64,000 bases of DNA from DAOMNN01 sp035443825. GTDB taxonomy: Bacteria > Pseudomonadota > Gammaproteobacteria > Burkholderiales > Rhodocyclaceae. The notes beneath the pieces were generated by a model. That model did not search any database, was not told the origin of the DNA, and worked only from the letters and a program-made list of their open reading frames with translations. Position 1 is the first letter of the stretch. Every line of letters starts with the position of its first letter. The DNA is taken from contig DAOMNN010000002.1 of the NCBI GenBank assembly GCA_035443825.1, positions 23,937-87,936 on the forward strand. The letters run 5' to 3'. The translations under genes were made by a program, and so were the position numbers. Below, piece after piece: positions 54,935 to 64,000 of the stretch.

Positions 54935-55840
54935 ATGAACATGACAAACAACCAGTTCGTGGATCGCGCAGCACTCCATCTGTGCCTGTCGCGCGCCTTC
55001 CTTCCTCCGACCGGAGAAGCCGATCTCGAAGCACTTCGCACTGATTTCGTGACCGACGTCGACGAACTCGCGGCGGCCCTGCAACTGAAGGATTGCATGG
55101 ATCCGGGAGCGCTGAGCGTCACGCTGGCGGCGCTTTCCGATCGCCTGACCCTGCTTCGGGCATACAGCCGGTTGTTCCTAGTGCCGCCGGCCCCCGCGCT
55201 GCTCAATCTGGGCCTCTACCTGGATGGCGCACTGATGGGCAAGTCGAGCATGGAGATCGAGCGTCTGTACCGTACCCATGGGCTGGAGCGCGACGCGAAC
55301 TTCCGCGACGGAACGGATCATCTCGCACTGTATCTGCAGTTCGTCGCCTGGATGCTTGTACGCGCCGACGAATTCGTTGGCCGCGGCGAGGAAGCGGAGG
55401 CACTGCACACCCTGGCGGACGCTCACGCAAGCATCACGCAGCATGCCGCACCCGCGCTCGAGCGTCTGAGCCGGCAGATCGACAAGGCGGAACGGGCACT
55501 CGACTTGCCGCCCGTCTACGGAGAACTGGCGCGGCTGACGCGCAGCCTGCTCGATTCGGACCTCGACCTCATCGCGGCGTTTCTTCCCCGTAGTGACGAA
55601 CCCGTCGAACCGCAACTTCAACTCACGAACCAACCCGTGTCCGGCCACCCGCATGCAAGCATCTCGTGCGCCTGCTGTGGCAACACGTTCATCGCAGGGG
55701 ACGAGTTGAAGACAATGATTGCAGTTCTCAAGGGACAGGGCCTGTCCGCCGAGCATCTGGAAAACTGCCCGGACTGTCGCGCCGGCTCGCTGGGCCTGAC
55801 CCCCATGAGCGAGCCGCGCCTCCTGAAGAAGGCCTCCTGA
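54935..55840 (+). CDS. arxD: TorD-family chaperone (ArxD) with a zinc-ribbon-like tail
   Basis: This is a 301-residue protein. The first 210 or so residues are helical and match TorD/DmsD-type chaperones, with the YSRLFLVPPAP and DHLALYLQFVAWML segments; these insert cofactor and control Tat export of the molybdoenzyme. The last 70 residues are unusual: they carry CACCG and, 39 residues later, CPDC, a likely zinc-ribbon. Standard TorD proteins end without this tail. Confidence 0.87.
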   Translation: MNMTNNQFVDRAALHLCLSRAFLPPTGEADLEALRTDFVTDVDELAAALQLKDCMDPGALSVTLAALSDRLTLLRAYSRLFLVPPAPALLNLGLYLDGALMGKSSMEIERLYRTHGLERDANFRDGTDHLALYLQFVAWMLVRADEFVGRGEEAEALHTLADAHASITQHAAPALERLSRQIDKAERALDLPPVYGELARLTRSLLDSDLDLIAAFLPRSDEPVEPQLQLTNQPVSGHPHASISCACCGNTFIAGDELKTMIAVLKGQGLSAEHLENCPDCRAGSLGLTPMSEPRLLKKAS

Positions 55841-55849
55841 CATCCTCGA

Positions 55850-56374
55850 ATGCGTGTCTGGTGGATCGTGCTCACGGTCGCTGCCGTAGTCTTCTGCCCG
55901 GCCGCATACGGGGAGATGGAGGGCGACGAGTACCTGCCGCCAGCTCCGCCCCTGAGTCAGGAGGAAGTGCTGGAGCGACGGGAAAAGGTACTCGAGGAAG
56001 CCAGGCAGGCCCGTATCGCTGCCGACGCACAGCAGGAGGCGGAGCAACTCAGACGGGAGCAGGAACTCGCCGCACGCCCGCCCGCACAGCGCCTGCTCGA
56101 ACTGCGCTGCACCGGGTGTCATGAAATTGAACTCGTCACCCTAAAGCCGAGGACCACCTTCGGCTGGGCGTGGGTCACCCTGCGCATGCAATGGATCAAC
56201 GGCGCGGTGCTCGAACCCGGCGAAAGGACTCGTATCGCGACCTATCTCGCGGATCATCACCGTGCCCCGCCGCGACGCGCCCTGATCGAACTGGCAGTGG
56301 CCGCGATGATCGTCGCACTGCTCGCAGGACTATCATGGCGTGCGATACGCGCACGTCGGGCACGCAAGAGATGA
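55850..56374 (+). CDS. Tail-anchored monohaem c-type cytochrome
   Basis: The product is 174 residues. A signal peptide (about 1-21) leads into a charged coiled-coil (36-78), then one haem-binding motif, CTGCH (87-91), with Met113 a possible sixth ligand. A C-terminal membrane helix (about 146-165) ends in a basic tail. The protein would sit in the periplasm, fixed to the inner membrane. It starts 10 bp after arxD and is coupled to the next gene by an ATGA overlap, so it belongs to the arx transcript. It could receive electrons from the arsenite oxidase or link it to the oxidase. Confidence 0.82.
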   Translation: MRVWWIVLTVAAVVFCPAAYGEMEGDEYLPPAPPLSQEEVLERREKVLEEARQARIAADAQQEAEQLRREQELAARPPAQRLLELRCTGCHEIELVTLKPRTTFGWAWVTLRMQWINGAVLEPGERTRIATYLADHHRAPPRRALIELAVAAMIVALLAGLSWRAIRARRARKR

Positions 56375-56826
56375 ACATCGAAGGATGCCTGATGAAGATA
56401 CACAACGGGACACTCGTCACCGCGTCCTACGTTTTTCGCGACGCGCATGGGGACATGATCGGCAGCAGTGAGTCGAACGGGCCCCTGACCTATGTGCATG
56501 GCGGGGGACAGATGCTGCGCGGTATCGAGGCGGCGCTGGACGGACGCTCGGTGGGCTGCCGGCTATCTCTGACACTTCCACCGGAGGAGGCCTTCGGCCC
56601 GCATCGGCCCGAACTGGTGTTCGAAGCCCCGCGGGCCAATCTTCCCGCGAACATCCGGATCGAACCCGGAATCGAGTTGTTCAGCGGCATGGGGGACCGG
56701 CCCGCATTCCAGCTTCGCGTGATCAAGGAAACCGAAACCGGCGCCCTGCTGGACGGCAATCATCCCCACGCCGGAAAGACACTTCAAGTGGAACTCGAAG
56801 TGCTCGATATTCGCCAACCGGAATGA
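56371..56826 (+). CDS. FKBP-type peptidyl-prolyl isomerase, SlyD-like
   Basis: This 151-residue cytoplasmic protein has a split FKBP domain: residues near the N-terminus (VTASYVFRDAHGDMIGSS) and the C-terminal LQVELEVLDIRQPE form the barrel. An insert-in-flap domain lies between them (PPEEAFGPHRPELV...GNHPHAGKTL). No long His-rich metal tail is present. ATG at 56371 overlaps the cytochrome stop; ATG at 56392 has a better GAAGG site and is a good alternative. It may assist folding of the arx proteins, which is inference. Confidence 0.88.
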   Translation: MNIEGCLMKIHNGTLVTASYVFRDAHGDMIGSSESNGPLTYVHGGGQMLRGIEAALDGRSVGCRLSLTLPPEEAFGPHRPELVFEAPRANLPANIRIEPGIELFSGMGDRPAFQLRVIKETETGALLDGNHPHAGKTLQVELEVLDIRQPE

Positions 56827-56869
56827 TGTCGGCTACCGTCTCGCGCCGAATGCCGGCCCGCCTTGTCGC

Positions 56870-57424
56870 TCAGCGACTCAGCCCCGGTACCGCCTGTTGA
56901 AGGGCATCGCGCTCCTGAGCCCGTGGAGGATCGACGCGTTCGAGTAGCTCCACTTCGAACAACAGGGTTTCCTCCGGTCCGATCGGGCCGCCTCCGGCCC
57001 GACCGTAGGCCAGCTCCGGAGGAATCACGAGGCGTACACGCGAACCCACCGGCATGGCGACCAACGCCTGCTGCCAGCCGACGATGGCCCGATTCACCGG
57101 CAAGACCGCGGGATCTCCGCGACGCCAGGAGTCCTCGAAAACACGCCCGTCGAGGTGCTGCCCGCGGTAATGCACCACCACCCATTCATCAATCTTCGGC
57201 ACGACCCCATCGCCCAGCCGCACGGTCTCGAGCTGCAGGCCGCTCGGCAACTCGATCACCCCTTCCCGTCTCCGGTTCTCGCTTCGATACGCCGCGCCCT
57301 CCTCGGCATTGAGTTCCGCAAGGAGCATGGTGGCCTCGACCTGTTCGGGAGTGACGCCGCAGCCCCTCGCGCCCAATGCAAGGGCCACGAGGGCGAACAA
57401 ACTGAAGATGATGATCCGGAGCAC
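56870..57424 (-). CDS. Periplasmic FKBP-type peptidyl-prolyl isomerase
   Basis: This 184-residue protein has an N-terminal hydrophobic leader and a Cys near the end of it (GARGCG) that may be a lipidation site. A short helical region precedes an FKBP domain (VVVHYRGQHLDGRVFEDSW, PPELAYGRAG). It is a Mip-like foldase. The start is probably GTG at 57424. It lies 13 bp after the Sel1-repeat gene and converges on the SlyD-like gene, so two prolyl isomerases meet tail to tail. Confidence 0.88.
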   Translation of the reverse strand: MLRIIIFSLFALVALALGARGCGVTPEQVEATMLLAELNAEEGAAYRSENRRREGVIELPSGLQLETVRLGDGVVPKIDEWVVVHYRGQHLDGRVFEDSWRRGDPAVLPVNRAIVGWQQALVAMPVGSRVRLVIPPELAYGRAGGGPIGPEETLLFEVELLERVDPPRAQERDALQQAVPGLSR

Positions 57425-57437
57425 GGGTCGTTCCGGG

Positions 57438-58367
57438 TCAGCTGCGATCCTGCTGGTCGAGCGCCCACAGCAGGCTGCGGTTCATGACGGCCTTGCGTTC
57501 GTCCGCCGAGAGCTCCGCAACCAGTGCCGCGTGCAGCTTCCGACCCAAAGGATCGCCATTGCCCGCCGCCACCGCGGCCCAGAATGCTGCCTCCATGCGG
57601 TCGATCGCGACGCCGTCGCCCTTCAGATGCATGAGGGCAAGCCAACCCTGCATCTGTGCGTGGCCGTCCTCCGCCGCAATACGCGTATAGCGCGCACCCA
57701 GATCCGCCATCACCGGATGCCCGCCGACCCCCTCGACGTAGAGCCGCGCAAGGAAAAACGCAGCAACCCGCTCGCCGCCATTCAGGGCAATTTCGAGCAG
57801 GCTGCGCGCCTCGAACACGCGTTCGGTCGCGAGGCCGCCGAGCGCATCGGCAATCAGCACGGAAGCCAATGCAACATTCGCCGGCAGGTGGCCGGCATCA
57901 ATAGCATGGCGGAACCAACGCTCTGCCGCTTCGCGATCGGGCCCGATCACACCCAGGTACATCCAGCCCAGCTTGATGGCGAACTCGTGCACGCCGGCAT
58001 CTGCCACCTCGGCATACCATCGCGCCGCCGCCTGCGGATCGACCTCGATGCCGTGCCCGTTCTCCGACATCCACCCGAGATAGGACTTGGCTCGTACCGA
58101 CCCGAGTTCAGCTGCACGCAGCAACTGCGCACGCGCCGAAATCCAATCGGGCGACTCCGCTTCGATCAGACGCAATGCCGCTGCCTCGCTCGCCGCCCAC
58201 GCAGGCACGCCCGTCGCCGTCCGACCCGTCTGCCCAAGCGCCGACATCGAGAGGAACAACGTCAGCGCAAGCAGCGCCAGTCTGCGGAGAATCGCGCCGC
58301 CACGCGGGGACCACTCGCTCATGGGGGCGCGACCCGGAAAATCGACCATCGACCTCATATCGCTCAT
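57438..58367 (-). CDS. Sel1-repeat secreted protein
   Basis: This 309-residue protein has a hydrophobic leader near residues 28-46 and about five Sel1-type (TPR-like) repeats with the A-x-G-x2-x-A-x3-L-G pattern (AAELGSVRAKSYLGWM, AIDAGHLPANVALASV). Sel1 proteins act as scaffolds for protein complexes. The chosen ATG overlaps the pstB stop (TGATG). Later ATGs (such as MSEWSPRGG) would shorten the leader to a more usual length. It takes the place where phoU often lies in pst operons. Confidence 0.75.
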   Translation of the reverse strand: MSDMRSMVDFPGRAPMSEWSPRGGAILRRLALLALTLFLSMSALGQTGRTATGVPAWAASEAAALRLIEAESPDWISARAQLLRAAELGSVRAKSYLGWMSENGHGIEVDPQAAARWYAEVADAGVHEFAIKLGWMYLGVIGPDREAAERWFRHAIDAGHLPANVALASVLIADALGGLATERVFEARSLLEIALNGGERVAAFFLARLYVEGVGGHPVMADLGARYTRIAAEDGHAQMQGWLALMHLKGDGVAIDRMEAAFWAAVAAGNGDPLGRKLHAALVAELSADERKAVMNRSLLWALDQQDRS

Positions 58368-59203
58368 CAACCGTAACGCCCGGTAATGTAGTCCTCAGTC
58401 GCCTTGTTCTGAGGCGTGACGAACAGGCGCTTGGTATCTCCGTACTCGATCAGCTCGCCCAGATACATGTAGGCCGTGAAATCGGAAACGCGGGCGGCTT
58501 GCTGCATGTTGTGCGTGACGATGAGAATCGTGTAGTCGTGCTTAAGCTCTTCGATCAGTTCCTCGATCTTGGCGGTCGAGATCGGATCGAGTGCCGAAGT
58601 CGGCTCGTCGAGCAAAATCACCTCCGGCTCGATCGCGATTGCCCGGGCGATGACCAGACGCTGCTGCTGCCCACCCGAAAGCCCGAAGGCGTTCATCTGC
58701 AGTCGATCCTTCACCTCGTCCCACAGTGCGACGTTCTTCAGCGAACGCTCGACCACCTCGTCAAGCACCGCCTTGTCCTTCACCCCCTGCAGACGCAACC
58801 CGTACGCGACGTTCTCGTAGATCGTCTTCGGAAACGGATTCGGCTTCTGGAACACCATGCCGATCTTGCGCCTCAACTCCGCTACATCCACGCCCTTGGC
58901 GTAGATGTTCTCGCCATGAAGGTTGATCGAGCCCTCGATCCGGCACGAGTCGACCAGATCGTTCATGCGGTTGAAGCAGCGCAGCAGCGTCGACTTGCCG
59001 CAGCCGGACGGGCCGATGAAGGCGGTCACCCGCCTGGATGGGATCTGCATGCTCACCGATCTCAGGGCTTGTTCCGTCCCATAGTAGAGATCGAGGTTCT
59101 CCACGGTGATCGCGATCTCCTCGTCCTCGAGCGAAAGATGGACACGTGCATCGTCGCTGAAAAGGCCGGCGCTCATGCTGGTCGGAACGGTCGGGGTATT
59201 CAT
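58367..59203 (-). CDS. pstB: Phosphate ABC transporter ATP-binding protein
   Basis: This 278-residue ATPase has Walker A GPSGCGKST, the signature LSGGQQQR and Walker B VILLDEPTS. The KPNPFP motif after the Q-loop is specific for PstB. ATG at 59203 has GGAGAA upstream. It drives high-affinity phosphate import with PstA and PstC. Confidence 0.97.
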   Translation of the reverse strand: MNTPTVPTSMSAGLFSDDARVHLSLEDEEIAITVENLDLYYGTEQALRSVSMQIPSRRVTAFIGPSGCGKSTLLRCFNRMNDLVDSCRIEGSINLHGENIYAKGVDVAELRRKIGMVFQKPNPFPKTIYENVAYGLRLQGVKDKAVLDEVVERSLKNVALWDEVKDRLQMNAFGLSGGQQQRLVIARAIAIEPEVILLDEPTSALDPISTAKIEELIEELKHDYTILIVTHNMQQAARVSDFTAYMYLGELIEYGDTKRLFVTPQNKATEDYITGRYG

Positions 59204-59264
59204 TGTGCTTCTCCGATCTGAATCAGTGTATCCGGGCGGCGCAAATGCCAGAACACCTGGCTGC

Positions 59265-60917
<1,653 letters not shown>

Positions 60918-60940
60918 TTCATCGACCTCGGCGGCTCGTA

Positions 60941-63235
60941 TCAAAGTGACGCATAGCGCTTGCGCAGGCGCTGGCGGACGATCTCGGCGGCCGTATTCAG
61001 CGCGAAGGTAAAGGCCAGCAGCACCAGGGCCGACAGGAACAACACCCGGAAGTGGGTGGACCCGACCGCGGTCTCGGGCAGTTCGACCGCAATGTTGGCA
61101 GCGAGCGTGCGCATGCCCTCGAACATGTTGAAATTGACGATCGGACTGTTGCCCGAGGCCATCAGCACGATCATGGTCTCTCCGACGGCACGGCCGAAGC
61201 CGATCATGACCGCCGAGAAGATGCCGGGGCTGGCGGTCAGCAGCACCACCCCCACCACCGTCTGCCAGGGGGTCGCGCCCAGCGCCAGCGACCCCTGCGT
61301 GAGGTGGCGCGGCACGTTGAACACGGCATCTTCGGCAATCGAGAAGATGGTGGGAATCACCGCGAAGCCCATCGCGATTCCCACGATCAGCGCGTTGCGC
61401 TGATCGTAGGGAATACCCACGTCCGTGAGCCACTGGCGCATCGAGCCATCGAAGAAAGTCACCTCGATCCACGGACTCGAGCTGACGGCAATCCAGCCCA
61501 GCGCCAGCACCACGGGAACGAGCATGGCAGCCTCCCATCCGCCCGGCACCGCGTTGCGTACACTCGCGGGCATCCGGCTCCAGAGGTATCCCCACAGCAC
61601 AACGCCGAACGGAATCAGGAGCAGGCAGGTGACCAGGATCGGAAGATTGTTCTCGATGTAAGGCGCGAGCCAGATGCCGGCCAGGAAACCGAGGATCACC
61701 GTCGGGAGTGCCTCCATGAGCTCGATCGAGGGCTTGACGATCTTGCGCATCGGGACGGACATGAAGTACGCGGTATAGATCGCACCCATGATGGCAAGCG
61801 GCGTCGCGAGCAGCATTGCGAAAAGCGCCGCCTTGAGCGTTCCGATCGAAAGCGGAACCAGGCTCAGCTTGGATTCGAAGGCATCATCTGCCGAGGACGA
61901 CTGCCAGATGTATTCCGGTTGCGCACGGCCTTCGTACCAGACCTTGTTCCACAAGCCGCTGAGCGAGGTCTGCGGATGCTGGTTGTAGATGTTCAGGATC
62001 TTCAGCACGTTGGCCTCGGCACCTTCGACCAGGGCCATGGTGTTGATCGGGGAGATGGCCACGCGGCCCACCGCTCCATCCACGACCGGCAACTGCTTCA
62101 GCGTCACGCTCGATGTCGCGTAGTGCAAACCGACGACCCCGGCCGCATCCCCCGCCAGGAACCCCTTGCGGGTGTGTTCCGGATCGATGAAGGTGATCGC
62201 GGCATCATGGCTCCTGAAGCCGCGAATGCGAGTGAGGTTGGTCACGCCCAGTTGGTCGTCCCTGACCAGAAACCATTGAGACAGACTGCCGTCGGACCCG
62301 CCGACGATGAGTGAGCGCGCACCCACCAGGAACTCGGCGGCGGTCACGGTCACGCCTTCAGGAACCAGATCGAGCGTCTCCACCAGCGCCGGATTGGCAG
62401 GCGAAACGATGTCGAAGTGGTGAAGCCGCCCTTTGTCGTCGATCGCAAACAGGTTGCGCAGCGACTCGTTCACCAGAATCTGACTCACCGGGCGGCCAAT
62501 CGAAGGCAACTCATAGTCCTGCCGTTCGATCCTGGTTTCGCCGGTGAACATATTGGTGGTGGCGCTGAAGAGCGCCATCGAGATCGCGCCTTGCCGGGTG
62601 CCCGCGGCCACCACGTACCCGCCGCGCCCGTCCACCACGTTCAGCGCCGAATACTCGGTCGCACCGCTCGCACCAAGGCTGATGGGGTCGTCCCCCAGGG
62701 GATAGTCGAGCCGCGGCGTGATCAGGCGCACGCCGTCCGGGTAGGTGAGATCGTATTCGATCCGGACCGGAAGGATCGACCCGTCCGAAAAACCGTAGAC
62801 CATCAGCCGCTTGCGGCTTTCCGAACGTCCGAAAGCGGTCACCGAGGCGCCGTCGGCCATGGGAACCTGCTGCTGCGACAGGATGCGCCCGGTATGCGCC
62901 TGGAAGAACGTGATCACGCCGGAATCGGAGAAGCGCCCGCCGACCTCCTCGAAGCGATCGACGGTAAGAAGCAGGGTCTGCCCGTCATCGTCCGACGCGA
63001 CCGCATACTCGCCGACGACCTCGACGCTTGCCGGTTTCAGAAGCGGCAGCGTCTCGTAGAACAGATACAGGAAGATCAGTGCCAGGGCGAAGATGACGCC
63101 AATGCCGCCGACACCCACACCGTAGCTGGACAAGCCGTCATGCAGTCGCCGCATACGACGCAGCTTCTCCCGGCGCTCTGCGCTGGGCAGCAGGGATTCG
63201 CGCGGACTTGCAGTGCCTGGCGTGATCGCTGACAT
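60941..63235 (-). CDS. pstC: Phosphate ABC transporter permease PstC, extended
   Basis: This is a 764-residue protein. A first helix (about 40-60) is followed by a soluble region of about 400 residues with repeated beta-strand units that resemble a beta-propeller. The last 280 residues hold the permease helices, including GRAVGETMIVLMASGN. The large insert would face the periplasm. Its role, perhaps sensing or gating, is not established. Confidence 0.93.
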   Translation of the reverse strand: MSAITPGTASPRESLLPSAERREKLRRMRRLHDGLSSYGVGVGGIGVIFALALIFLYLFYETLPLLKPASVEVVGEYAVASDDDGQTLLLTVDRFEEVGGRFSDSGVITFFQAHTGRILSQQQVPMADGASVTAFGRSESRKRLMVYGFSDGSILPVRIEYDLTYPDGVRLITPRLDYPLGDDPISLGASGATEYSALNVVDGRGGYVVAAGTRQGAISMALFSATTNMFTGETRIERQDYELPSIGRPVSQILVNESLRNLFAIDDKGRLHHFDIVSPANPALVETLDLVPEGVTVTAAEFLVGARSLIVGGSDGSLSQWFLVRDDQLGVTNLTRIRGFRSHDAAITFIDPEHTRKGFLAGDAAGVVGLHYATSSVTLKQLPVVDGAVGRVAISPINTMALVEGAEANVLKILNIYNQHPQTSLSGLWNKVWYEGRAQPEYIWQSSSADDAFESKLSLVPLSIGTLKAALFAMLLATPLAIMGAIYTAYFMSVPMRKIVKPSIELMEALPTVILGFLAGIWLAPYIENNLPILVTCLLLIPFGVVLWGYLWSRMPASVRNAVPGGWEAAMLVPVVLALGWIAVSSSPWIEVTFFDGSMRQWLTDVGIPYDQRNALIVGIAMGFAVIPTIFSIAEDAVFNVPRHLTQGSLALGATPWQTVVGVVLLTASPGIFSAVMIGFGRAVGETMIVLMASGNSPIVNFNMFEGMRTLAANIAVELPETAVGSTHFRVLFLSALVLLAFTFALNTAAEIVRQRLRKRYASL

Positions 63236-63293
63236 CGTTCATTCACTCCCGGGTGCCATCTACAGGCAAGAGAAACACTTCTTCATCAACGAG

Positions 63294-63324
63294 GAGGGCT
63301 TCGCCGCGCTGCAGCGAAGCCCTC
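63294..63324 (-). other. Hairpin between pstS and pstC
   Basis: A 10-bp perfect stem (GAGGGCTTCG with its complement, loop of 11) lies between the pstS stop and the pstC start. There is no T-run. It may stabilise the pstS message or act as a partial barrier, so that the binding protein is made in excess of the permease. Confidence 0.55.
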
Positions 63325-63343
63325 GCAACACTTCAACTGCCTG

Positions 63344-64000
63344 TTATTCCAGGCCTTTTTCCTTTCTGAAACGCTCGGCCACAGTCGCAGGGAGGGTCAC
63401 GTAACCGTCCTTGTGCACCACTTGCTGGCCTTCCTTGGACAGGACCATGCGGAAGAACTCGCGCTCGAGCGGATTCCAGCCGCTCTTGGGGTTGGCGTTG
63501 GCATACACGTACAGGAAGCGTGCCAGCGGATACGTACCCGCGACCGCGTTCTCGCCGGCGGGTTCGACCAGCGTGCCGCCGTGATCCTTGGACAACGGAA
63601 TCGCACGCACACCCGAGGTCTTGTAGCCGATGCCCGAGTAGCCGATCCCGTTGATGGTCTGCTCGACGCCGCGCACGACCGCCGAGGAGCCCGGCTGCTC
63701 GTTGATCGTCGACTTGAAGTCACCGCCGCACAGCGCGTTTTCCTTGAAGTAGCCGTAGGTTCCGGACACCGCATTGCGGCTGTAGAGCGTGATGTCGCGG
63801 TTGGCCCAGGCACCGGTCAGGCCGACCTGGCCCCAGGTGGTGATGTCTTCCTTGTAGCCGCAGGCGCGGGTCGCGGAGAAGATCGCGTCAACCTGGGGAA
63901 GCGACAGCCCCTCGATCGGGTTGTCCTTGTTCACATAGACGGCCAGCATGTCGATCGCGACCGGCACTTCGACGGGCGCGTAGCCATGCTTGTCCTCGAA
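63344..64000 (-). CDS. pstS: Phosphate-binding protein PstS, C-terminal part (cut by the window edge)
   Basis: The last 218 codons are present. The sequence is a typical PstS, with SRNAVSGTYGYFKENALCGG and the NEQPGSSAVV phosphate-loop region. Two Cys (RACGYKED and ALCGGDF) could form a disulfide in the periplasm. It binds phosphate and delivers it to PstC/PstA. The start and signal peptide lie beyond the window. Confidence 0.95.
   Translation of the reverse strand, partial: FEDKHGYAPVEVPVAIDMLAVYVNKDNPIEGLSLPQVDAIFSATRACGYKEDITTWGQVGLTGAWANRDITLYSRNAVSGTYGYFKENALCGGDFKSTINEQPGSSAVVRGVEQTINGIGYSGIGYKTSGVRAIPLSKDHGGTLVEPAGENAVAGTYPLARFLYVYANANPKSGWNPLEREFFRMVLSKEGQQVVHKDGYVTLPATVAERFRKEKGLE

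Overview
The window looks like chromosomal DNA of a high-GC betaproteobacterium that lives by chemolithotrophy, oxidising reduced sulfur and probably arsenite. The betaproteobacterial guess rests mainly on the order tpiA-secG-tRNA-Leu(GAG)-nuoA-N. I cannot name the genus. Nearly everything is coding. I see no rRNA, CRISPR array, insertion sequence or phage gene.

Region 1 (1-11.2 kb, minus strand) is a sulfite-to-sulfate oxidation block. Read in the direction of transcription it is sat, aprB, aprA, a terminator, a YkgJ-like Cys-cluster protein, an SLC13/TrkA-C transporter, then qmoA, qmoB and the first 37 codons of qmoC. AprBA makes APS from sulfite plus AMP, Sat turns APS into sulfate plus ATP, and Qmo passes the electrons to quinone. 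The regions upstream of sat and of qmoA carry the same roughly 80-bp promoter element. qmoA contains a 100-N scaffold gap flanked by a duplicated 55-bp overlap, which looks like an assembly artefact and not a broken gene.

Region 2 (11.2-18.6 kb) is mixed: a YfcE-like phosphoesterase with a small partner, a TIR-domain protein, a small secreted protein, a TPR-methyltransferase, a SulP transporter fused to STAS and two universal-stress domains, and a coiled-coil protein. Region 3 (18.8-26.4 kb) is a compact haem-copper oxidase locus (CopD-like, DUF2231-like, coxB, a fused coxA-coxC, a small membrane protein, ctaG-like), then a LysM protein, a fatty-acid-hydroxylase-like protein and a NUDIX hydrolase. 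Region 4 (26.5-42.4 kb) is the complete nuoA-N complex I operon, headed by tRNA-Leu(GAG), secG and tpiA.

Region 5 (42.4-56.9 kb) is an arsenic island. A UspA protein, a CC/Se-motif protein, the arsenite pump Acr3 and ArsR come first. Next is a three-gene sensory module (sigma-54 response regulator, histidine kinase, PhnD-like binding protein) that matches AioXSR/ArxXSR. Divergent from it is an operon of ferredoxin, Tat-exported molybdopterin oxidoreductase, 4Fe-4S subunit, NrfD-like membrane subunit and TorD-like chaperone, which matches arxB'ABCD (anaerobic arsenite oxidase). A tail-anchored monohaem cytochrome and a peptidyl-prolyl isomerase follow. The divergent spacer has two 16-bp GTTACC-N4-GGTAAC palindromes about four helical turns apart and a good -24/-12 promoter.

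Region 6 (56.9-64 kb, minus strand) holds pstS (partial), pstC, pstA and pstB, then a Sel1-repeat protein and an FKBP isomerase. High-affinity phosphate uptake next to arsenic genes fits a cell that produces arsenate. Taken together, electrons from sulfite (Apr/Qmo) and arsenite (Arx) would enter the quinone pool and leave through the oxidase, or drive complex I backwards to make NADH.
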